Under the pieces are notes generated by a model. It saw only the letters and a list, made by a program, of their open reading frames with translations. It had not been told where the DNA came from and made no database searches. A DNA stretch of 28,299 bases. It comes from an uncultured Clostridia bacterium. GTDB lineage: Bacteria; Bacillota; Clostridia; Oscillospirales; CAG-272. Location: contig CAJGDZ010000004.1 in assembly GCA_904502055.1 (NCBI GenBank), forward strand, positions 1 through 28,299. The letters are read 5' to 3'. Of the stretch, positions 15,597 to 22,833 are shown one piece after another (position 1 is the first letter of the stretch; the number at the start of each line of letters is the position of its first letter). The position numbers and the translations under genes are program-made.

Positions 15597-16749
15597 ATTT
15601 TGTCAGAAGTCTTGCGATCAGCGTACGCTTTACCTTCATCGCCCCTTTGGGGCAAAATTCCTGACAGCAGAAGCAGCGAATGCACGCCTCGCGGTCGATT
15701 TTCGGCTTGCCCTTATCCATCACGATGGCCTTGGCCGGACAGATCTTAAGGCAGACCTCGCAGCCCACGCACTCACTCTTTTTCACCTGCGGCTTTGAAC
15801 GAAGTGCCGAGGCAATAAAGAGGCGGCTCAGTTTTCCAAAGAATTTTTCGGAGCCCTTCTGAAATTCAATGCTGCTGTGCGCGGGGATGTTCTTGAAATC
15901 CGAGACCAGAAAATCCTTTGGCTCTCCGTAAACCGAAAGTTCCGAAGCGTCGCCCGGGATCAGCCCTCTCTCGTATGCCGCCTCAAGGGTTGGCACGTCA
16001 GCTCTGGTAAGTCCCACTAGTGAGGCCGCCACAAGGTCGAGCTTGTGCGGTGATGCCGAGGCCAAAAGTGCCCCCACCTGTCTGGGTGTTCCCATCGTAG
16101 GGCCGTTACCCTCCATCGCGACCACCGCGTCGCAAAGGCACAGGCGGATCTTAAAAAAGCTATCCAGATCCACCAGCATTCGGGCAAAATCATCGTGCTT
16201 CGGGAAACGATAGTGATACTCCGGCTTCATCACGCCGGGAATCGCACCGAACATATTCTTGGCCGCGCCCGACATTCCCATCATCCCGTGAGTTTTGAGC
16301 TTACAAAAATCAATAATGGCATCTGCCTTATCCAAGTACGCGGTGTAGGTGAAGCTGTGAAGCACCTTTCCCTCGGGGTAGGTTGCCTCCTTTTGCGAAA
16401 AATCGTCGTTGAGCTTTGCGCCCAGCTTTTCCAGCTCACGCAAGCCCGTCACCTTATAGACATAGCCCAGGTAGGTTGCGTTGTAAAGCCCACCGGGACT
16501 GTCGCCGACGATGACCTCGCCCGCGCCCCTCTCAAGCAGGAGCTTCACCAGCTCCCCAAGCATAGTGGGGTGCGTAGTGGCGGCGGTGTCAGGCGCCATC
16601 GGTGCCACAAGGTTGGTCTTGATGGCAACCGTCATTCCCTTTTCCAAAAAATCCAGACCGCCAATGGCGTCCAGCGCCTCTACAAGCGCCGCGCGTACAC
16701 GCGGCGCTTGGTAGTCCTCACATTTTACAATTGATACGTCATATCCCAT
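15595..16749 (-). CDS. DUF362 protein with C-terminal 2x[4Fe-4S] ferredoxin domain
   Basis: A 384-residue protein. Residues about 1-290 form a DUF362 domain (AIKTNLVAPM near the start, GDSPGG, KLKTHGMMGMSGAAKNMFGAIPG). The last 60 residues hold two four-cysteine clusters, C327-C330-C333-C337 and C356-C359-C362-C366, each ending in CP, the binding pattern of two [4Fe-4S] centres. The domain is common in anaerobes; its reaction is not established, though an electron-transfer or reductase role is likely. It is cytoplasmic, with no signal or membrane segments. It is the last gene of the long polA-to-DUF362 run, ten bases after the 1082-residue protein. The start at 16749 follows a weak AAGG. Confidence 0.87.
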   Translation of the reverse strand: MGYDVSIVKCEDYQAPRVRAALVEALDAIGGLDFLEKGMTVAIKTNLVAPMAPDTAATTHPTMLGELVKLLLERGAGEVIVGDSPGGLYNATYLGYVYKVTGLRELEKLGAKLNDDFSQKEATYPEGKVLHSFTYTAYLDKADAIIDFCKLKTHGMMGMSGAAKNMFGAIPGVMKPEYHYRFPKHDDFARMLVDLDSFFKIRLCLCDAVVAMEGNGPTMGTPRQVGALLASASPHKLDLVAASLVGLTRADVPTLEAAYERGLIPGDASELSVYGEPKDFLVSDFKNIPAHSSIEFQKGSEKFFGKLSRLFIASALRSKPQVKKSECVGCEVCLKICPAKAIVMDKGKPKIDREACIRCFCCQEFCPKGAMKVKRTLIARLLTK

Positions 16750-16759
16750 ATGCTTTGCC

Positions 16760-19700
16760 TTAAATATACTGTGTATTTTGCTCGGTAAAGTCCACCGTTT
16801 CCGTTCTCTGCTTGCCGTCCGCGCAAACGGTGAAGTCCACCTTGCCCTCACCCTGCACGCGCACCTTGTCGCCCAAGATATCCAGCACCTCGCCGCTTTC
16901 GGTATGCGGGTAGGCCATCGTGCCCCCCTTCACCATGCACTTGATCATAGTGCCGAACGGGAAGTCGATCGGGTAAAAGTGAGCGCCCACACGCACCTCG
17001 GCGTGACGGAGCAGCTCAGGCGCGCGGTACCAGTCGGGCGCGATCAGATAGATCTCGCGCACGTCGCCGTCATCGTACACGGTGAACTGAACGTCCTCGC
17101 CACACTTGACCCAAGAGTTTTCCTTGGCGGTAAGCGTCTGCATCGTCTGACGAAGCTCCTCCTCATAAAGAGAACGGATCGCGGGATGCGAGGGATATAC
17201 GCCCGCGTGGAAAAGAATGACCTCGCCCTTGCCCATCGCATAGCGGCTGACAAGCGCGCGGCCACTATCGGTGCGTGCCAGCACCTCACCGGCCTTGACG
17301 TTGGCACAAACGGGAACATTCTCGCCGCCAACGCTATCCTCCACCATTTCGGGAGCACCGTCGGTGAAGGAGAACACGGTTTCAAGATAATTCATACGGC
17401 GGTCACGAATGTCCTCGTACGCCGTGGTATCGGTCATATGTGCCATCGTAAGGATGAGCTTTCCGCCACGGCGCACGAAGGCCTCAAGACGTGCAAAATC
17501 CTCTTGCTCGTAATAGTTGTAGCCCATAAAGGCAAGCGCCTCGTAAGGCATCTCGGCAAAGGGGGCCTTCTCAATGGGAAGCGCATCCACGTTGCCAAGC
17601 GGCGTGGAGGTAAAGTAGCCCTGCGCCTTGTCGGTGGGACACGGATGGCGATAGATCGATTCACCCGGCTTGGACTGCGGATAAAAGACCTTCAAAAGAT
17701 CCCAGCTGTTCTCGGCATCGGTATTGATTCCCTTCGGCTTCGACTCGTTCGGGAACCAGCCCCAGGTATAGTCGCGGCGGAAATCGATAAAGCCGTCATA
17801 TCTTCCGTGCACCAGCGCCATCGGCGTGTGGAACCTTCCGCGGCGCGTATGCGACGCAAGGTAGCGGTGGAAGTCCTGCTGCTGCGTGAGGTGATCGATA
17901 CAACCCTTGCTCGTGCGGTTGAAGAAGGCAAAATCCTCCTCCATGTGCCAAAGTCCCTCTTCGGTGTTGATGTCGGTCGCTCCCTGCATATAGGCGATAT
18001 AAAGTGCCAGACGGAAGCGACGCGAATGCTCGGGCGCATCGTGCGGTGCCGACGCCCACTGAAGCGCGTGATGCACGCCATGCTTCTTGAAGCCGTAGGT
18101 GTCTGCCACGCCACGGAGGAAGAGCTGCATCAGCTCCATGGTATTGTACATGGTCTCAGCGCCAACGCGCTCCCATCCCGCCTCCATGAAGTATTTGAAG
18201 AGCACCGAGGGGCCCGTGTGATATACGTTCTTGCCGCCGTCGGTAAAGCCCGCCAGGCGCTTGATGCCCTCAAGAGCGGCGACCTTCATGTCGCGCTTCT
18301 GATAAGGGCTTCGGTAATTGTAGCGAAGGTAAGGACCTTCGTCCACAAGATAGGTCTTATGGTCATATCTTGAGTTGACAAGCTCGGGGAATTCTTCATA
18401 CGCAAGCATACAAAGATCGCGATAATGTTCGGCAAAGCGATCCTTATGAAGCTCGGCGATCGGCCAATAGAAGGCCGCGCCGTCGTCCTCGTGCTTCTGG
18501 CGACCCATGTAAAAGTCACCTGCCAGCATCTCGGGCGTGGGGTTGATGGCCTTGCCGCAGATGTCGCGACCGTCAAGCATGATGATGTAATAAATGCCGC
18601 ACTCGTTCATGATACGGGCAAAGCGGCGCCAGCACTCGTCATAGCAAACGCGGTCGCCCTCGCCCCAGAGATAGTCGGGTCGAATGGTGAGATAATTACC
18701 CACGTATTCGGAGAGATACCAGCTGAGGTAATTCTCGACCTCCTGCTTGCTCTGTCCGACGTAGATCATGTCGCCCGTACCCGTCACGATGCCGTCGTCC
18801 TCACCTACGGCAATGCGCTCGATCTCGCCCTCGCGGCGTACGTCGCCAAGCGACACCGCAAATCCGATGTGCGAGCCGGGGGCAAGACAGGTCAAGGGAA
18901 TGCCGTGAAGTCCGGCCTCCGCGAAGAAGAACTCGGTCTTCTCTGCCTTAAGATAGTTCTCGGGGATCTCAAGGTGCACCTTGGCGTTGTCCTTCTCGGT
19001 ACGGACGAGAACGTAAGCTCTCGCGCCCACCTTGCCAACGCGCGTGGCGCTGACGATGGCGATATCGCCGCCGTTTCGCTCGGAGATCGAGACCTCGCTG
19101 AAGCGGTACGGCACGGTGTCCTTATAGTGCGAAAGAAGCTCGTAGGTAAGCGTGTTGTGCTCCTTCAAAAGCTCACGCGGCAAAAGAAGCTCCCAATCGG
19201 CGTTGACGTGACAGCACTCAAACACGAGATCGTCGTAGATCACGGTATCGTTCAGCGTGACGCGGAACTTGTGCCATTCCTTCTTGCTGAAGTTCTGCCC
19301 CACCCACAAAAGGGCTTCCTTACCGGGAACCGCAGGCGTGAAGTCGGGCAGAATGTTATAGCGCTCCAAAAGGATCTTTGGCTCTTCCATATATACCTCG
19401 CCCGAAAAGCGCGTTCCCTCCAGGAAAACGGCAACCGTGGCAACGGTATCCTTGGCCGCAGGAAGCTTTTCGATAAACTCGGTCATGGGATAGGTGCCCT
19501 CGGGAAGGTCGATGATCAGCGTTTCGTCGGCGGCCGCAAGCACGTCGCGCATACTCACGCCGTCCTTCTTATAGCGCACTTCAAGGCGCATACGGAGATA
19601 ACCACCCTCTTCGATCTTGAGATCCTTAGCCGAGGCCGAAACACCTGCGTTCCACTCGGTGGGCTTGGTGGTTACGACGTGGTGAATGAAGACCACGGGA

Positions 19701-20008
19701 AACATGATCTTTTTGTAGGCCTTTTTGATGTAATCGATCGGCTTTTCCTCCGAGAAGGAAAGGCAGTACTGCGCGTTTTCGGCGTGCTCGGTGTCAAGCG
19801 AGTCATCCAAAAGCAGGTACTGTGCCGGCGCCTCGGTCTCGCACTTCCATGCGAAATACTGGGTCGAGCCGCCCACCGTAAACAAATGATAATATTTATC
19901 CTCCCTCACGTCCAGGTCAAACGAAAAGCTTGCGCTTCCCTTGTCGGGGCGCAAGACCTTTCCCTTTTCAAAATCCGACCAGACGGGGTACAGCTTCTCA
20001 AAGCTCAT
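16760..20008 (-). CDS. Large protein resembling a glycoside hydrolase with amidotransferase-like (beta-galactosidase-trimerisation-like) domain
   Basis: A 1082-residue protein I do not recognise as a named enzyme. The N-terminal 400 residues look like beta-rich, carbohydrate-binding-type domains. The middle (about 430-700) is rich in Trp, Tyr and His with TIM-barrel-like segments (YYIIMLDGRDICG, YLVDEGPYLRYNY, HGVHHALQWASAPHD, YIAYMQGATDINTEEGLW). Near 820-860, LAFMGYNYYEQEDFARLEAF then VRRGGKLILTMAH resembles the amidotransferase-like fold of GH42 trimerisation domains. A small beta domain closes it. There is no signal peptide, so it should act in the cytoplasm on imported sugars. It starts at 20008 after AAGGAC, 13 bases past smpB. 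Codon use looks like its neighbours by eye. Function is inferred only from fold resemblance. Confidence 0.5.
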   Translation of the reverse strand: MSFEKLYPVWSDFEKGKVLRPDKGSASFSFDLDVREDKYYHLFTVGGSTQYFAWKCETEAPAQYLLLDDSLDTEHAENAQYCLSFSEEKPIDYIKKAYKKIMFPVVFIHHVVTTKPTEWNAGVSASAKDLKIEEGGYLRMRLEVRYKKDGVSMRDVLAAADETLIIDLPEGTYPMTEFIEKLPAAKDTVATVAVFLEGTRFSGEVYMEEPKILLERYNILPDFTPAVPGKEALLWVGQNFSKKEWHKFRVTLNDTVIYDDLVFECCHVNADWELLLPRELLKEHNTLTYELLSHYKDTVPYRFSEVSISERNGGDIAIVSATRVGKVGARAYVLVRTEKDNAKVHLEIPENYLKAEKTEFFFAEAGLHGIPLTCLAPGSHIGFAVSLGDVRREGEIERIAVGEDDGIVTGTGDMIYVGQSKQEVENYLSWYLSEYVGNYLTIRPDYLWGEGDRVCYDECWRRFARIMNECGIYYIIMLDGRDICGKAINPTPEMLAGDFYMGRQKHEDDGAAFYWPIAELHKDRFAEHYRDLCMLAYEEFPELVNSRYDHKTYLVDEGPYLRYNYRSPYQKRDMKVAALEGIKRLAGFTDGGKNVYHTGPSVLFKYFMEAGWERVGAETMYNTMELMQLFLRGVADTYGFKKHGVHHALQWASAPHDAPEHSRRFRLALYIAYMQGATDINTEEGLWHMEEDFAFFNRTSKGCIDHLTQQQDFHRYLASHTRRGRFHTPMALVHGRYDGFIDFRRDYTWGWFPNESKPKGINTDAENSWDLLKVFYPQSKPGESIYRHPCPTDKAQGYFTSTPLGNVDALPIEKAPFAEMPYEALAFMGYNYYEQEDFARLEAFVRRGGKLILTMAHMTDTTAYEDIRDRRMNYLETVFSFTDGAPEMVEDSVGGENVPVCANVKAGEVLARTDSGRALVSRYAMGKGEVILFHAGVYPSHPAIRSLYEEELRQTMQTLTAKENSWVKCGEDVQFTVYDDGDVREIYLIAPDWYRAPELLRHAEVRVGAHFYPIDFPFGTMIKCMVKGGTMAYPHTESGEVLDILGDKVRVQGEGKVDFTVCADGKQRTETVDFTEQNTQYI

Positions 20009-20021
20009 TGTCCTTGTCCTT

Positions 20022-20495
20022 TCAGGTATATTGGTTGCTCTTAAAGGTTCTCTCCATCGTGCGCTTGGCATCGCTCTTTGCCATATCCTCGCGCTTATCG
20101 TAAAGCTTTTTACCGCGGCACAGCCCGATCTCCATCTTGACGCGCGATCCCGAAAAATACAGAGAAAGCGGCACAAGGGTAAAGCCCTTTTGCGACACAA
20201 GGCCGTGGAGCTTCAAAATCTCCTTTTTGTGCATCAGCAGCTTTTTGTCGCGCATGGGCTCGTGGTTGAAGATATTGCCGTGGTCATAGGGGCTGATGTG
20301 AAAGCCGACGGCGTAAAGCTCGCCGTCGCGCACCTCACAGTAGGAGTCCTTGAGGTTGACCGTTCCGGCCCTTAGGCTCTTGACCTCGGTACCAAAGAGG
20401 GCAATGCCCGCCTCATATTTTTCATCTACAAAATAATCGTGATACGCCTTTTTGTTTTGAGCAATCATGCGCCCGGAATTCTTTTTTTCTGCCAT
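20022..20495 (-). CDS. smpB: SsrA-binding protein SmpB
   Basis: A 157-residue protein of standard SmpB length. It has N-x-KAYHDYF near the N-terminus, GTEVKSLRAGTVNLKDSY, HISPYDHGN and the C-terminal basic tail after RGKKLYDKRE, all family hallmarks. SmpB binds tmRNA and carries it into stalled ribosomes for trans-translation. The matching ssrA gene is not in this window. It starts two bases after the stop of the GNAT gene. No separate promoter is visible, so it depends on the long polA operon or an unseen internal start. Confidence 0.96.
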   Translation of the reverse strand: MAEKKNSGRMIAQNKKAYHDYFVDEKYEAGIALFGTEVKSLRAGTVNLKDSYCEVRDGELYAVGFHISPYDHGNIFNHEPMRDKKLLMHKKEILKLHGLVSQKGFTLVPLSLYFSGSRVKMEIGLCRGKKLYDKREDMAKSDAKRTMERTFKSNQYT

Positions 20496-20497
20496 GC

Positions 20498-21016
20498 TCA
20501 GCGTTCCTCAAGCAGCTTTTCGTACGCCACGCGCATCTCACCGTCGGTCAGATAGATGGTACCGCAATGAACAAATCCGTTCTTTTCCAGCATACGGCGC
20601 ATCGGGATATTGCCCTCGTGCGTATCGATACGAATGCTGACAAATCCGCGCGCAATGGCCGTGGCGGCCACAAAGCGAAGCGCCTCGGAGGCCATGCCCT
20701 TGCCGAGCGCGTGTCCCGCAACGGCAATGCGGTGAACGGCAACGTAAGCATCCTCGTCACCCGTCAGCCAAGAGCCGTCGTAAATGGTGTCATACGTGGG
20801 CTCTCCGTCATCGATCATGGCAAAGACCGAAAGGATCTCCCCGTTTTCCTCACCTACGTAATAGCGCTCAAGCGACATATCCTCTTTGACGATATCGCGC
20901 GTCGGATATCCGTACTGCCACTGGTCAATGCCAAGCTTTCCGATTCGCGTCCGCGCATCCAGAATAATCTGCATCACTCTGTCAAGATCCTTTTTGGTAG
21001 CCTTTCTGAATTCCAT
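20498..21016 (-). CDS. GNAT family N-acetyltransferase
   Basis: A 172-residue GCN5-like acetyltransferase. The acetyl-CoA loop appears in VHRIAVAGHALGKGMASEAL, where the usual R/Q-x-x-G-x-G/A pattern is A-L-G-K-G-M. It is followed by IRIDTHEGNIPMRRMLEKNGF, the typical fourth motif (N-x-x-x-x-x-x-Y/L-x-K-x-G-F). Such enzymes transfer acetyl groups to amines of small molecules or proteins; the target cannot be read. The start at 21016 is set by GGAGG seven bases upstream. It lies between a small lipoprotein gene and smpB with gaps of 16 and 2 bases. Confidence 0.9.
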   Translation of the reverse strand: MEFRKATKKDLDRVMQIILDARTRIGKLGIDQWQYGYPTRDIVKEDMSLERYYVGEENGEILSVFAMIDDGEPTYDTIYDGSWLTGDEDAYVAVHRIAVAGHALGKGMASEALRFVAATAIARGFVSIRIDTHEGNIPMRRMLEKNGFVHCGTIYLTDGEMRVAYEKLLEER

Positions 21017-21032
21017 ACTCCATCCTCCGTTT

Positions 21033-21398
21033 TTATTGGTTTGCGCAAGCCGTACAGGCTCGCTCCTTTTCGTGTGCGGCATCCTCTGCCGTTCCGTAAT
21101 AGATCGTTTTTGCCGTGGTCAGGTGTCGGCAGGAAAGCCTCTTATGAAACACGCTTCCGCCCGCCGTCCAGTACACGCTGTCCTCATCCGGTGCGGCATC
21201 TCCCTCACGGTAAGCGATAAGGGTGCCCCTCCCGGCGGTCGCCTCCGTCTCCTCGGTCTCCGTGCCGCGGAGCAGCAGCTCCTCAATCTCCGATTCACTC
21301 AGCTCACGCCCGTTGTACCACACGCCGCCCTCCGTATTGCCGCACGAAGCAAGCAAAAGCACAAGCGTGAGTACCAAAAGACAAATCGTTCTTTTCAT
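21033..21398 (-). CDS. Small predicted lipoprotein with Cys/His C-terminal metal-site-like motif
   Basis: A 121-residue protein. A basic start and hydrophobic stretch end in a lipobox, LLASC, so Cys19 should be lipidated and the rest held outside the cytoplasmic membrane. The mature part has an acidic linker (about 35-55). The C-terminal region is VYWTAGGSVFHKRLSC, then a Thr/Lys-rich segment, and ends in CTAC, giving H85, C90, C115 and C118. This His/Cys spacing resembles small domains found at the ends of secreted nucleases and lipoproteins in Bacillota, where it may bind a metal. I do not know its function. It starts two bases after the XRE-TPR gene stop. Confidence 0.78.
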   Translation of the reverse strand: MKRTICLLVLTLVLLLASCGNTEGGVWYNGRELSESEIEELLLRGTETEETEATAGRGTLIAYREGDAAPDEDSVYWTAGGSVFHKRLSCRHLTTAKTIYYGTAEDAAHEKERACTACANQ

Positions 21399-21400
21399 AT

Positions 21401-22294
21401 TCAGGAAAGCAGGCGCTCAAATTGCGCCGCGCGCGCCTCGGCATACGCCGTGGCATTTTTCTGATTCTCCAGCTTGCGACAACAGTCCTCAAGGTTGCCG
21501 AACACGTAATACAGCACCGTACCCGCCACCAAGGCATCGCTTCGCAAAACATCCGACAAATGATTGGCCGCCAGCTCGTACTCCCCTTTTTGCATACAAA
21601 CAAGTGCCGAGATGTGCTTGACAAGTGGGTGCGCCTTATCCTCTGCCCGCTCTAAGTACAGCTCTACGCCGCGCGTCTCCCCCGCCTCAAGCGCCTTCAG
21701 CGCCAGCAGATACCGGCAAAAGGCATCGGTAACGGGAAGAAAGCATCCGTAGGCAAAGGAGGTATCGATATACTCCGAAACAAACGAGGGGGAAAGCGAC
21801 TCCAGATAATCAAAATACAGCTCCGCCTCCGCCCGAATGTGCTCGGTGCGGTAGGCAGACCGTTCGGCATATTTCACCGCCTCGTCCAAAAGCTCACACG
21901 CAACCCTCAGACGATCCTCAAAAAAGCTTTCCTTGGCAACCTCAAGATAGCATTCCGCCATCAGAAGATTCAGCTCGTCATCGTCACCCACCGTCCGGGC
22001 AAGCCGCCTGCAAAGATCCAGGCAAATGCGATAGTTCTGCTTACTGTATGCCAAACGGATCTCCGAGATGCTCTCAGCCTTTCCGAAAAAGGCGGTCTCC
22101 TCGTCGCCGGCCAACAGATAGCCGACCGATACGTTCAGCTTGTCCGCCAGATACATCAGCGTCTGGAGTGAAGGCGAGGCCTTTCCCTTTTCGATCAGGC
22201 TGAGCATATTGCGCGTGATCTGACCGCCGGCAAGCTCTGCCTGTGTCATAAACTTTTCAAGCCGCAGCTTTTTGATCTTTTCTCCAATGTTCAT
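21401..22294 (-). CDS. XRE-family helix-turn-helix regulator with C-terminal TPR-like helical region
   Basis: A 297-residue protein. Residues 1-60 are a Cro/C1 helix-turn-helix (IGEKIKKLRLEKFMTQAELA, then ITRNMLSLIEKGKASPSL), and the rest is helical with TPR-like pairs (LLMAECYLEVAKESFFED, LEAGETRGVELYLERAEDKA). In Bacillota this layout is found in peptide-responsive RRNPP-type regulators and in simpler orphan ones. No small peptide gene is evident next to it. Its start overlaps the fumarase subunit stop by four bases (ATGA), so it is translationally coupled to a metabolic gene. Regulatory targets unknown. Confidence 0.83.
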   Translation of the reverse strand: MNIGEKIKKLRLEKFMTQAELAGGQITRNMLSLIEKGKASPSLQTLMYLADKLNVSVGYLLAGDEETAFFGKAESISEIRLAYSKQNYRICLDLCRRLARTVGDDDELNLLMAECYLEVAKESFFEDRLRVACELLDEAVKYAERSAYRTEHIRAEAELYFDYLESLSPSFVSEYIDTSFAYGCFLPVTDAFCRYLLALKALEAGETRGVELYLERAEDKAHPLVKHISALVCMQKGEYELAANHLSDVLRSDALVAGTVLYYVFGNLEDCCRKLENQKNATAYAEARAAQFERLLS

Positions 22295-22824
22295 TTCGTC
22301 TTCCTATCAAAAATATTTCCGCCGTGCGCATCGACGCCGACGATCAAAGGAAAATCCTCCACCGCCATTTTTTTAAGCGACTCACATCCAAGCTCCTCGA
22401 AGGCAACGACCTCGCAGGTCTTAATGCAATCAGCATACAGCGCGCCCGCTCCGCCGATGGCGCAAAAATAGACCGCGCCGTTTCGGCATATTGCCTCCCG
22501 CACATCCTCGTTCCGTTCTCCCTTACCAATGATGGCGGAAAGCCCGCGATCAAGAAGCATGGGTGTATGCTTGTCCATACGCGAGGAGGTGGTTGGCCCG
22601 CACGAGCCGACCGCAAGACCGTTTTTGGACGGTGTAGGCCCCGCATAGTAGATCACCGCGCCGCGAAGCGGAATGGGAAGCTCCTTTCCTTCGGCGATCA
22701 GCTGCGCAAATTTCTTATGAACGGCATCGCGCGCGGTGTAGACCGTGCCGCAAAGCAGGATCTCATCTCCCGCGCGAAGCTCCTTCGCCCACGTCTCAAT
22801 ATCACAAGTATTTCGTCTTTGCAT
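22291..22824 (-). CDS. Class I (Fe-S) fumarate hydratase, beta (C-terminal) subunit
   Basis: A 177-residue protein matching the swivelling beta domain of iron-sulfur fumarases and L-tartrate dehydratases. AGDEILLCGTVYTARDAVHKK near the start, YYAGPTPSKNGLAVGSCGPTTSSRMD and GKGERNEDVREAI are its signatures. The alpha subunit, which carries the oxygen-sensitive [4Fe-4S] cluster, would be needed for fumarate-malate interconversion. No alpha gene is next to it: polA lies nine bases upstream and a regulator follows. Either alpha is encoded elsewhere or this beta subunit has another partner. Tartrate specificity cannot be excluded. Confidence 0.9.
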   Translation of the reverse strand: MQRRNTCDIETWAKELRAGDEILLCGTVYTARDAVHKKFAQLIAEGKELPIPLRGAVIYYAGPTPSKNGLAVGSCGPTTSSRMDKHTPMLLDRGLSAIIGKGERNEDVREAICRNGAVYFCAIGGAGALYADCIKTCEVVAFEELGCESLKKMAVEDFPLIVGVDAHGGNIFDRKTK

Positions 22825-22833
22825 AACGTCTCC

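Noticed and set aside
16778..20044. Two long plus-strand frames opposite the 1082-residue gene
   Set aside because: They are mirror frames caused by codon bias; no motifs, no ribosome sites, and the minus-strand gene has consistent start signals and domain structure.
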